Assembly: GCA_023055425.1 (NCBI GenBank) | Contig: JALGPY010000003.1 | Coordinates: 25,603,001 to 25,667,000, forward strand | DNA from: Linanthus parryae | Taxonomy: Eukaryota > Streptophyta > Magnoliopsida > Ericales > Polemoniaceae | Direction of reading: 5' to 3' | Length of the DNA: 64,000 nt | Part shown: positions 45,377-54,350 of the stretch, one piece after another | Layout: each line of letters starts with the position of its first letter | Position numbering within the stretch: the stretch's first letter is position 1 | The notes under the pieces: generated by a model | What the model was told of the DNA's origin: nothing | What the model saw: only the letters and a program-made list of their open reading frames with translations | Database searches by the model: none | Made by a program: the position numbers and the translations under genes

Positions 45377-45751
45377 CACAGTTGGGAAGCTGGGGGGTTA
45401 AAAGAAGATTTAGAGTTTAAAGATTGACAGGTGGGGGGTTGGGTTAATTGAGTTTAATAAATGCTAGTTTGAAGATGTGGTTTCATATCAAAATTACTGC
45501 TGGTTTAAAGAGTAGTGCAGGTCAGTAGGTATAGGTTAATGATGAACCTCATTGATTAGGGGTGGCAATGTTCTGAAAATAATTTTAACATTGTTTCTCT
45601 TTAACATAGCTTTCGAGTAACTACTATGTGGATGAATTAGTTGTCGCATGTGAGAATTTAGAGTGAGTAGAAAGAAAAACATGTGAAGTAATAGGACTAA
45701 ATCCAGCAGCTTTATCTGTGGTGATTCTCCGGCAGCGCGGTGGTAGCTAGA

Positions 45752-45839
45752 CAACCCCCTGTTTCCCATAGAACAACCGCTCATCTGATCAGATGAGAAG
45801 TTCTCAGACGAGTTGTTGTGCTATGAGAAACAGAGGTTG
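45752..45839 (-). ncRNA. miRNA-precursor-like hairpin H-E
   Basis: CAACCCC-CTGTTTCCCATAG and the next bases to 45786 pair with 45803-45839, about 36 positions with few mismatches (CTGTTT/AAACAG, CATAG/CTATG, ACAAC/GTTGT). The loop is ~15 nt and itself contains CATCTGATCAGATG. It takes the place held by H-G in unit 1. Confidence 0.48.
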
Positions 45840-45903
45840 CCATCAATTTAGCACTCATCTAAGATCGATGAGCAGTGGTGCTATGATAAAAAGAGGTTGG
45901 CAT

Positions 45904-45987
45904 CGTTATATTCTGACTACCTGAAGCAACATCTTTGTGATCATTCCATGCATCACAATGCTGCATCAAGACAACCAGAATATAACG
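45904..45987 (-). ncRNA. miRNA-precursor-like hairpin H-B
   Basis: Same length and outline as H-A. The outer pair G45187-C45258 of H-A is A45910-T45981 here, a two-sided change that keeps pairing. The mid stem CCTGAAGCA has two unpaired changes against TGCATCAAG. Confidence 0.48.
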
Positions 45988-46087
45988 AAATTATCCTCGT
46001 GGAGATTGTTGACATTGATGTGCTTTCCCACAATCAAAACTCTATATAGGTGGATGATAGGTTTAGTGAAATGGATTGTAGAATCCG

Positions 46088-46167
46088 TTGTGTTCTAGCC
46101 CCCTCAAGAAGCTTCTGCGTGACCATTCCATGCATCACAGCGATTCCGCAAGGGGGCGAGAACATAA
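46088..46167 (-). ncRNA. miRNA-precursor-like hairpin H-C
   Basis: An 80-nt foldback: TGTTCTAGCCCCCT pairs with AGGGGGCGAGAACA (one mismatch), and CTTCTGCGTGA with TCACAGCGATTCCG-type bases. The apex ccattccatgcatcaca is shared with H-A and H-B, while the stem sequence has diverged on both arms together. It lies 78 nt downstream of the TATA box at 46251-46245. Confidence 0.5.
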
Positions 46168-46244
46168 TTGACTCTTGACATCCACATGCTTGCCCAGAAT
46201 CTAAACTTCAATTATCTGCATGGATGTAAGGCTGTATGCTCTGG

Positions 46245-46251
46245 TTTTATA
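46245..46251 (-). promoter_or_regulatory. TATA box of module M4, upstream of H-C
   Basis: TATAAAA on the minus strand in gtgTATAAAAccagagcata. Downstream in this direction lie H-C, H-B and H-E. Confidence 0.45.
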
Positions 46252-46460
46252 CACACTGGGGAACCTGGGGTTAGGAGAAGATGGAGAGGTGGGGGGGTTA
46301 ATGGATTAATAAATGCTGGTTTAAAATTTTGGTTTCAGAGTAATCATTGCTGGGTTTAAGATGTGGTTGCAGAGACATCATTGCTGGTTTAGAGATTAGT
46401 GCAGTAGGTATAGGCTCATGAACCACCTCATTGGTTATAGCTAGGGGTGGCAACATTACA

Positions 46461-47494
46461 AAATTATACTAACTTCTTTTCCACTCACCTGTTGCAGGTA
46501 CAATTTGAATGTTATAAAACATTGATACTAGTAGTATATTAGCGCCTTATGTGATGTCCAAAAAATACAAGGCCACAAATCTCCAAACTATTTGCAGAGT
46601 ATTTCGTTGAAGGACGAGTTGCGTCGGCAATAGAGGTAAATTACCCTGAAATACTTTACATCATCTGACTGTTCCTCGCATTTGAAAATCGTAAACGAGA
46701 CCCCTGCGTGGTGTGGGTGGAGGCTCCTTCCAGGTGGAAGCTATGCATGGAACACACACTGAAACACTCACTATATATGTTTGACACTTCCACTGTTGTA
46801 TGCTGCATATTGCTCGCTCGAGACCCCTGCGTGGTGTGGGTGGAGAATCCTACCTGGTGGAGACCATGCATACAATTCACACACTGCACGCACAATATTA
46901 TATGTACATTGTATGCGCTCAGAAGTTATGGAAGTTTATCGGTATAGTTGAATTGAGATGAGGGCTCCCTGAGAGCTAAAAATTGCATTTGACAATGTCA
47001 CTGTTGCGCCTTCTTCCGGCAGTTGTCCATTGTTATCTGTGTAAATCAGATTTAAGAATGTGAATTTTTTATATCGGGTGAACAACTAGCTAGCTGAGTT
47101 TAGTTTTAGCATACACCTTGTACTGCATAACATAATTCTTGTTCATACTTGTCCGAAAATTTATATGGTGTTTGTGAATGTCTTCAGGTTTTGTGAATCA
47201 TACTCCAAACACGACGATTGCATGACCTTGTAGCTTGCATGAACTCAAGGTCTCCTCCACCTCTTATGCACGATACACGTTCACATCGGAGCTTCCCTAC
47301 TCACAAATACATACCTAGCAAGTGTAGATTACTCTAAGTTTGTAGTTTTGATTAGGATGATAAGTTTGTTAGGATTTTATGTTGTAGTTGATGTAAATGT
47401 ACAAATTTTTGGTACACTGGGTTTGGTAGATATTAATAGAAATTTCATTTTTTTCAAGAATTTAGTATTTATTTATAAAAAATATTATTTTTAT
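46461..47494. repeat. spacer with a two-copy 121-bp repeat
   Basis: CGAGACCCCTGCGTGGTG followed by TGGGTGGAG occurs at about 46697 and 46818, each with ccatgcat-like sequence after it. The rest has no recognisable gene; a 67-codon ORF at 47348 is in very AT-rich sequence and unsupported. Confidence 0.5.
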
Positions 47495-47986
47495 AGACGA
47501 CCACTTCTCGACGAACAATTAGTGAGCAAAATAGCTATATACGACGATTAAAATTGTAGTTTTATTAAATAAATACAAATACTATGGTCGTCTTTTCACG
47601 AAAAAAAATGGGCAAACAGCACAAAATTTACGAAATTATATAATAAATAATGACGAAAATAGCAGTCGAGTAGATACCATAGACGACGAGAATACTTGTC
47701 GGCATAAATTCAACGACCACCAAAGTTTAGTCGATATTTTCGTCGGCAAAAGTTTTCACCACATACTATTATGGTCGGTAAGTAGTCGGCAAAATATCAA
47801 CGACGAAAAGATTCAGTCGACAGAAGTGGTCGGTAATAGGGAAAAGTTGTCGCCCCGTCGAACTAACGACGGAGCTATTCCGACGCTTTTTGGACGAACT
47901 TTTCTCGCCGTCTTTTCATTCTAACGACGATATTTCGTGTTTTATCGACGAGTTTACTCGTCGTAATAAACCGATTTTTTGTGGTG
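47495..47986 (-). mobile_element. CACTA-type terminal fragment
   Basis: The right end reads CCGATTTTTTGTGGTG, i.e. CACCACAAAAAATCGG outward, a one-base variant of the CACTACAA terminus. Inward lie many copies of CGACGA, GTCGGCAAAA and TTTTCGTCG in both orientations, a typical subterminal array. No matching left end was found, so this is a partial element. Confidence 0.65.
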
Positions 47987-48693
47987 CTACTAGTTACCCA
48001 AGTTTAATAGATTTTTGACCCCCCCCCCCTCTAAAATTCCAAACTGCCCACTTGCCCAAGTGGCTAGTTGCTTTAATTGGAAATCCCATTACGCGGATTC
48101 GAATCTCTTCTTTCTTTTTTTCCTTCGTTATTAATTTGATGTTTTTTGTGTATGATTGCTTATGAAATATAATGGCTTTTGATTGTTGATTTTGACTTTT
48201 AACTTTGACTTTTGACTTCCCGAATCTTGCCCCGGCTGACCTGATTTTCTAGCTCCGCCACTGAGTTCACTTCAGAAAAAGACAGTGATTTCATCTTCTG
48301 ATCATCTTCTTTTATTTCTCCGGCGCTAGTACTTCGTGTGCTATGATCTTCACTGCTATGACCGTTAGACACAAATAAAAACACAAAACAGATGTGACAA
48401 ACAATATGAGCAAATCCATTTTTAAAAGCAAAGAATAAGATGTACTTTCTTTACCCACAGTAAGTAGGACGGCGTGACTCTGTGTACCTATTATATTTAT
48501 ATCATTGTTCAACATTGTTAATACTTGTTATTTGTCCCACATCGAGACTCTGGTTGCTTCGTCTGTGTCTAACAAAATAGCTATGCTACTCCTCTTATCG
48601 CCAATTGGTTCGGAGGTGGAATAACATGATTATTAACAAGCATAAGAAAACATTGGGCCTCAACCCAATATATGCAGATGATGGGAGATTGCT
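47987..48693. other. upstream region of the LRR gene
   Basis: Contains a C-run at 48020-48029, a gccactt...cgaatc stretch (48050-48110) faintly like a tRNA-derived SINE, and a minus-strand 61-codon Ser-rich ORF without support. No clear TATA box could be fixed for the gene that follows. Confidence 0.35.
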
Positions 48694-50811
48694 GTGAATA
48701 AGTTAAAGAATAAAGAGAATAAAGCAGTTCATCTTTATCTTTCTGGTTGGAGATGGACAAATGAAAAACTATCTCTGCCTACTCAGCAGTTCAATCTTTA
48801 TCTTTTTGGTTGGATATGGACAAATGAAAAACTATCTCTGCCTACTCAATCCAGCAAATTAAACAAGCTCTTACCAGCTGAACTACTACACCTTGTTTGT
48901 TTGCTACTTTGCTGCAAACAGAAACAACTATTGATGTCGAATACTACTTCTACATATAAACCCTCCCACTCTGCCTCTCCTGAAATTATTATTACTCCAA
49001 ACTCCGCTAACAACAATGATGGTGGCGCTTGCGGAACCAGTACCAACTCCACAGCTGAAAACTTGTTGAAGTGGCTGTTTCAAGACATTGATTTTATCGA
49101 GGAATCGCTTGAAGCGGTCAAGCGTAAAGCCTGTGAAATGATTATTGAGGTCCATGAGGAACGTAAGAAGCTCAAGAAGCTGGTTTTGCTGGACGAGGGA
49201 ACAGAAGGAAGAGACACCCAACTCAAGGAACTGAAAAAGAAGGTAAGCAAGTTGAGGTTGAAAATTCCTTTCAAATTTATAACTCCTCCTCAACTACACA
49301 ACCCTAATGTGAATTGGCGTCCTCGGCCAAATCCCAAGCAAATCAAAGAGATTACCCTCCGTGATCTCATCATGCGAAATATGGAACGTCTTTCTTCCAG
49401 AACATTATTGAGCCAGGAAGGACGGTGCTCAAGTGTTGCACATAGTCTCGAAGACTTTGAATTACCTATTTTGTTGTGTTTTCTACAGTTCCCACCAAAT
49501 GCTATCGTAAAAAGAAGCATCCTTTTTGGATGGGTGACTGCATCGCAGTTTTCCCATATTCAGCATTTCTCTGCTGTGAGGGAATTCAATGAGATAATTG
49601 ATAGTTTAATTGGAAAGGGCGTCATCGAGGCTGTCCATAAGAAGTGTAGCTTAACCGTGGCTGGTTATCGTATGGACCATTCTACGTATTATACTCTAAT
49701 GCCAATTTTATACGAAGCCATTGAAGATGACATTTTTTTAGGGCCTAGCACTGATAAGGAGGAGGAGGATTATGATGTTTTTTATACTGGGAGTTCCTCT
49801 GGAGGACAATTTTCGGGCGACAGATACTTAGGAATCCTTCATATGGGGAAGTGGAAGAAGTCGTCAACACAACACATTGAATTTACAGACAACCTCAATA
49901 TATTTTTGACAAAAGATGTTCCAGAGTTGAGCCGGTTGAGATATATAAGTCTCAGGGGCATTTCTATGATCCAAGAGCTCCCTGAATTCATCACAAAGCT
50001 TGAGAGACTACGATTTTTGGATGTCCAAGCATGTTACAATCTGGAGGTGATTCCATCCCACATCGCCAACTTGAGACACACTTTGAGGCACCTGGACATG
50101 TCGGAGTGTTACTTTCTAGAGCACATGCCCAAGGCTCTTGCAACACTATATAGTCTCGAAGTCCTGAAGGGATTCTTTGTCGGAGAAGACGCGGATGAAA
50201 GAACGTCGTGTACTCTGGAGGATTTGTTACCCCTTCGAAAGATGGTGAAGCTGAATTTCTACACTAGTGTGAAAACATTCCCCAACACAAGTGAGTTAAC
50301 CGCTTTACAAAAGTTCGAAAGCCTACTGAGCCTGGGCATCTCTTGGGGAGGATGCAAGTGGAGCCCCAAAGATAAATATCGATCACTAGATACATCAGAG
50401 GGTGCTCGCGGTAAATATTCGTTCAATCTAGAGAAACTTGATCTCCAGTGTGTGCCAGGAACTGTAAGTTTTATTGGTTGGCTGAATCCTACCAATTTCA
50501 AGAAACTGAGGAGGCTATACATAAGGGGTGGCGGATTCAAAGATTTAGGCCAATGGTTGTTTTTTTATGGACACAACGAATCTGACGAACGCCATACCAG
50601 TTGTTGGAATGTCGAGATATTGCGCTTAAAGCACTTGGCTAAGTTGGCACATTTGCCGTGGTATATCTTTCTGCGTTTGTTTCCCAAAGTGATTTGTGTA
50701 GAGTGTTTTGATTGTCCCTACATGTTTGGGTTCCTTAAAGATGACGACAGCGAGTGGACAAAGGACGAGGAGCTATCAATGTACTTGAAGAAGAACTTGA
50801 ATCGGGTTTGA
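48694..50811 (+). CDS. NLR-derived coiled-coil/winged-helix/LRR protein lacking NB-ARC (RPP13-like 4 type)
   Basis: 705 codons, intact. Residues 121-190 are a Lys/Glu-rich coiled coil (ESLEAVKRKACEMI, LKELKKKVSKLRL). Residues 250-340 (LEDFELPILLCFLQFPPNAI, FGWVTASQF, GKGVIEAVHKK, GYRMDH) match the helical/winged-helix region that follows NB-ARC in CC-type NLRs. Residues 403-690 are irregular LRRs (LRYISLRG, LRFLDVQACYNLEVIP, LRHLDMSE). There is no P-loop (GxGGxGKT) or kinase-2 motif, so nucleotide switching is not expected; such proteins are annotated as disease-resistance RPP13-like. Residues 13-52 hold a 21-residue tandem repeat (LYLSGWRWTNEKLSLPTQ). Met81 (48934) is the likelier start. A pseudogene tail of a paralogue is at 11548. 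Confidence 0.85.
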   Translation: MNKLKNKENKAVHLYLSGWRWTNEKLSLPTQQFNLYLFGWIWTNEKLSLPTQSSKLNKLLPAELLHLVCLLLCCKQKQLLMSNTTSTYKPSHSASPEIIITPNSANNNDGGACGTSTNSTAENLLKWLFQDIDFIEESLEAVKRKACEMIIEVHEERKKLKKLVLLDEGTEGRDTQLKELKKKVSKLRLKIPFKFITPPQLHNPNVNWRPRPNPKQIKEITLRDLIMRNMERLSSRTLLSQEGRCSSVAHSLEDFELPILLCFLQFPPNAIVKRSILFGWVTASQFSHIQHFSAVREFNEIIDSLIGKGVIEAVHKKCSLTVAGYRMDHSTYYTLMPILYEAIEDDIFLGPSTDKEEEDYDVFYTGSSSGGQFSGDRYLGILHMGKWKKSSTQHIEFTDNLNIFLTKDVPELSRLRYISLRGISMIQELPEFITKLERLRFLDVQACYNLEVIPSHIANLRHTLRHLDMSECYFLEHMPKALATLYSLEVLKGFFVGEDADERTSCTLEDLLPLRKMVKLNFYTSVKTFPNTSELTALQKFESLLSLGISWGGCKWSPKDKYRSLDTSEGARGKYSFNLEKLDLQCVPGTVSFIGWLNPTNFKKLRRLYIRGGGFKDLGQWLFFYGHNESDERHTSCWNVEILRLKHLAKLAHLPWYIFLRLFPKVICVECFDCPYMFGFLKDDDSEWTKDEELSMYLKKNLNRV

Positions 50812-51333
50812 TAATTAGGCTGCAGTCGCTCTACACAGTTTGACAGTCGGAACGGTAGTAAAACTTTATGTGAAGTTTGTTTATATGTAGTGTAACATTT
50901 TTATGTTTGGATGTATAAGAGCGAAACGAGTAAGGTGAGAGCGCGACACAGTTCATAATGGAAATTTCTAAAAATTTATGAGATAGATTAATTTGCTCGT
51001 TCTAGTTAGTGTTTGCATGCAGTTGATACCAACGATTTTGCTAATAATGTTCAACAGGTATTTAAGAGAGTTTGTAGATCGCCAGCCTCGATTAGAATTA
51101 TTGAATTGAGCATCTACCCAAGATACTTAACTAGGATTAATCAAGGATCAACTATGTTTAGAGTAGCAAAATAACCCACTAACTCGGTTTCATTCCCCAA
51201 GTAAACCAAGAAACTAACAGTGAATTGGGCAATACATTAACAACAAACGGTGAATACAGTAGTAGGAAAACCGAAACACTCTAATTAGAGACAATGAAAT
51301 TAAACCTCAGAACCACACTAAACCTGTCAGAAT
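50812..51333. other. convergent intergenic region between LRR gene and RING C
   Basis: 3' flanks of both genes. Positions 50931-51060 match 12392-12504 and then, across the MITE, 16754-16800, so this is the empty-site version of the transposon-loaded region in unit A. Confidence 0.75.
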
Positions 51334-51846
51334 CTAAATCTCTCTGCGACACAATGGGCATGTGTCACTCTTCCTCAACCACGGGACAACACAGTGCGCG
51401 CAAGCTGTACTGATAACTTCGGAATCCACGCTGAATTTCTCCATACATATAGCACACTGGTCAACACAACCCAACCCATCAAACACAGTCCTCTCTAAGT
51501 TATTAACATTGGCCTTGAACTCGGTGAAAGCAACCAACACGGTAGGCACAATCAGATGAACCTCTGGGAGTTCCGTGATTCGCGTCATAGGCAGCGACTT
51601 AGCGCAAGATATTACTTCAGGAATTACCCATTCTTGATCATCCATGCTCATTCCAATACAATCAGTGAAGAAATTCGATAACAAACCCTCGTTTTCTCCA
51701 GGGATGAGATGTGAGTGACTTATGAGGGTGGACATCATATGACTATCGGAAGGCTTCGAGAGACCAATGTATTGGACCACTACTTGATCAATAAAACAAG
51801 GGCTTACGCTGAAGTCTGATTGCGATCCCACTACACGGAACGGCAT
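51334..51846 (-). pseudogene. RING gene copy C, RING finger damaged in frame
   Basis: The 170-codon frame is open from MPFRVVGSQSDFSVSPCF to the C-terminus CPLCRREI and gives the family's full N-terminal part. In the RING, copy B reads STACAHSFHEHCIVPW whereas C reads STACAHCVVPW: 15 bp (five codons, SFHEH) are missing. This removes a zinc-ligand His and wrecks the H-X2-H-X2-C spacing, so the RING-H2 should not fold. Translation is still possible, and a role without ligase activity cannot be excluded. It faces the LRR gene end to end. Confidence 0.82.
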
Positions 51847-52236
51847 GTTTTGAGAGAGGATGATCAGAGAAACACCTGAAGCTAGGGTTTGAAAGATGAA
51901 GCAAACAGTAGAATGGAATTGCGTTTAGCTTGTTTGTGTTTATACTTTATAGGCATGTGTAGAGAGAGAAGATCTGTGTTACTTGTTGACAAAGCACTTC
52001 GTGATCGGTCAAACCTCAGTTGCCATTCCAATTAGGAAACATTCCAAAAATTTTCCTCTGTATATTTTTTTTCGTCAAATCCAATTCTCTTGTTACGGTT
52101 TCCTTCTTCACACACTTATTATTGGACCCACAGGCCCAAAAAATTAGTCATCATCACATTTATGAGCTGAAGGGCCTGAGCCTTTTTTGAGGGAGGGGGC
52201 ACTTATTATTGTACCGACAGGACAAAAAATTGCCAC

Positions 52237-53370
52237 TTTTTTTATTATTTTTTTTTTCTACTGACAAAAAAATATTTTGTTAAATATAAAACGATTACAA
52301 AGAGAAAAGGGACATATCTCCTGAAAACCAATCGAAAAGACCTACAAACAAACCAAATGCCTCATCAAACTAGGAATCTAATGAGTTATGCTCGGTGGTA
52401 CCCAACAACAACCAAAAATAAAAAAGGCTCATTGACATCAAGAGCCTCCTATACCCACTTGACAAAGTAGAGCCCATAAGAGACATCACTAAAGACACAG
52501 AGCCCAAAACCAGATAAAACACAAAGCCCATCAAAATGCTCAACATGCTGCAATGAACCCTAATGCTCATGGATACTCCCGGATGACTGCAGCACCAGCA
52601 GCAAGACGACGGTGAAGACGTGGACGGAAGATGGTAGCGGCGTGGACGGCGGAAGGCAGCGGCAGAGCCCTTCTCCTCGTCAAAACCAACTACATGGGGG
52701 AGGAGAAGGGGAAATGAAGGCTTCTCCGGTCAAAAAGGCCCGTTCTGCTCCCCAAACCGGCGAACAAACACGGGGGGGGGGGGGGGGAGAATGAGAGCTT
52801 TGAAGGGTGAAGCAGTGAGACCCACGGAGACCAGTGGAGGGAGAGAGGAGGGATGGGGGAGCCGGAGTGGGCGACGGCGGTAAGAGCTACGTAGACGGCT
52901 GACAGCAGGGTGGAGCAGCGACGGTGAGATCTGCAGAACTAGTGCGGCGGTGGTCAACACGGCGGTCAAAGGGGGATGGCGTCGCGGTTGGCCGGAGAGA
53001 GATGACTTTAGGAAGGGGGGGGTGGGTAGTTGAAATGACCAACGGAATCCCCTCGTCCCGCAGAGGGGAGGGGAAAGCAATCGAAGAGGAGATCTCAACT
53101 TTGATTCCAGAAACCTGGCGGTGCACCTGATTTGATAGAAACCTCTGGGCTAAAACCTGACGAAAAGAAGGAGGCTCGTAGAGGCGGCAAGGTAGCAGGT
53201 GTAATGTCGGTGGGTGGCAACAACATTACAAGAGAAGGGGGAGACCCGGTGGCAGCTGCATGGAAGAGGAGCCACAACCAGGGAAGAGGGGGGTGAGTAT
53301 GGTTTCTGGAGAGGAGAAAAGTTAGAGAGAGAGACTTGCAAATGTTAGAAACAGGTTTTTGAACACAGCA
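52237..53370 (-). mobile_element. LINE-like poly(A) retroposon (block C copy)
   Basis: T-rich tail at 52237-52257 (interrupted by TATTA), GC-rich 5' region near 53300-53370, and a 16-base G run at 52772-52787 where copy B has a shorter one. No RT or endonuclease is visible. Homologous to 27352-28490. Confidence 0.55.
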
Positions 53371-53385
53371 ACATAAAAGAAATAA

Positions 53386-53639
53386 CCACTATGTTTCTTC
53401 TCTTTCACCCCGTTTGACTTTTTGACTCGTATATGCCTCACTTTGACGGGGTGATTTGGATCGCAAAACGATGCAATTTTTTGATAATTTTTTCACCGTG
53501 ATATTGAGCAACTTTTTCTCTATAACACCATGAAAAAACTATCAAAAAATTGCACCATTTTACTATCCAAATCACCGAGTCAAAGTGACCCACTGAATAG
53601 TGGGAGAAGTCAAATGGGGTGAAAAAGAAACATAGTGGT
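53386..53639. mobile_element. MITE with inverted repeats (block C copy)
   Basis: CCACTATGTTTCTTCTCTTT at the left and AAAGAAACATAGTGG at the right are complementary, with CACCCCGTTTGAC/GTCAAATGGGGTG next to them. Copy B is 28498-28739. Confidence 0.72.
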
Positions 53640-54350
53640 AGTTATCATCACACTTGTGAGCTCAGGGGCCTGAGTTTATTTGGGGGGGGGGATTTTCAAT
53701 AAACCAAAGGTCTAGGCCCGACTTTGCAAAATGATGTGCATTATCCTTAGTACATATAAGGTTCGTTTGGTGTAATGGATTGTCTGATTTCTGCATTAAA
53801 ATTAAACGGATTGCTGAAAGCGTTTGTTTGCGGTGGTTTTAAAACAATTTTTTAATATAGTTTATTTGTCACTCTCCATTGCTGGAAAAAACTACTTTTG
53901 GTGGCCTTTTCTTTTGATTATTATCTTCACACTATTTTCTTAATTTATGGGTAAAAGACAATTTCCACCCCTTAAGTATGTGTTCAACATAATACATCCC
54001 TATTGTTTTGGATAAATACAAATACCTACTGTGAGAGACAATATGCCCATGTCAGTGGATAGAGGGTAGAAAGATACCACCCCTAGTTTGAAATACCGTA
54101 CCGGACGTTGTTTCGTTTTTATTACTGGAATGAAACATTCCGGCACCAGTATGTTTCGGTTCGTTTCGGACTAATTTTCTTAAGTATCATAATTGCCCAA
54201 AAGTTATTATAATTGCCCAAAAGTTATTATATTTTTAGGAAATCCAATGATTTCCTACATCCATTTGGACATGAATTTGTTATACTTATGGGGTTTCAAA
54301 ATGAAATCACAAATTTCCCTTCGAACTTTTTATTGAAAACATATTAAAAT

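Larger units (their letters stand above)
44700..46460 (-). repeat. tandem ~0.9-kb repeat carrying hairpins
   Basis: Unit 1 (about 44700-45560) and unit 2 (about 45595-46460) share, in order, aaacatgtgaagtaatag, aatccagcagctt, tctgtg(a/g)tgattctcc, ggttggcatcgttat plus a hairpin, aaaactctatatagg, a TATA-containing module and attaggggtggcaa-type sequence. Unit 2 has an extra hairpin copy (46088-46167). A partial unit without hairpins is at 41868-42245. Confidence 0.78.
51125..54238. repeat. duplicated block C (paralogue of 26225-29330)
   Basis: Same order as block B: RING gene, LINE-like element, MITE, shared flank. It ends in a local duplication of attgcccaaaagttatt (54191 and 54211). Confidence 0.85.

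Noticed and set aside
48050..48110. tRNA-like stretch with gattcgaatc near the LRR gene
   Set aside because: A B-box-like word is present but no cloverleaf could be drawn; at most an old SINE trace.
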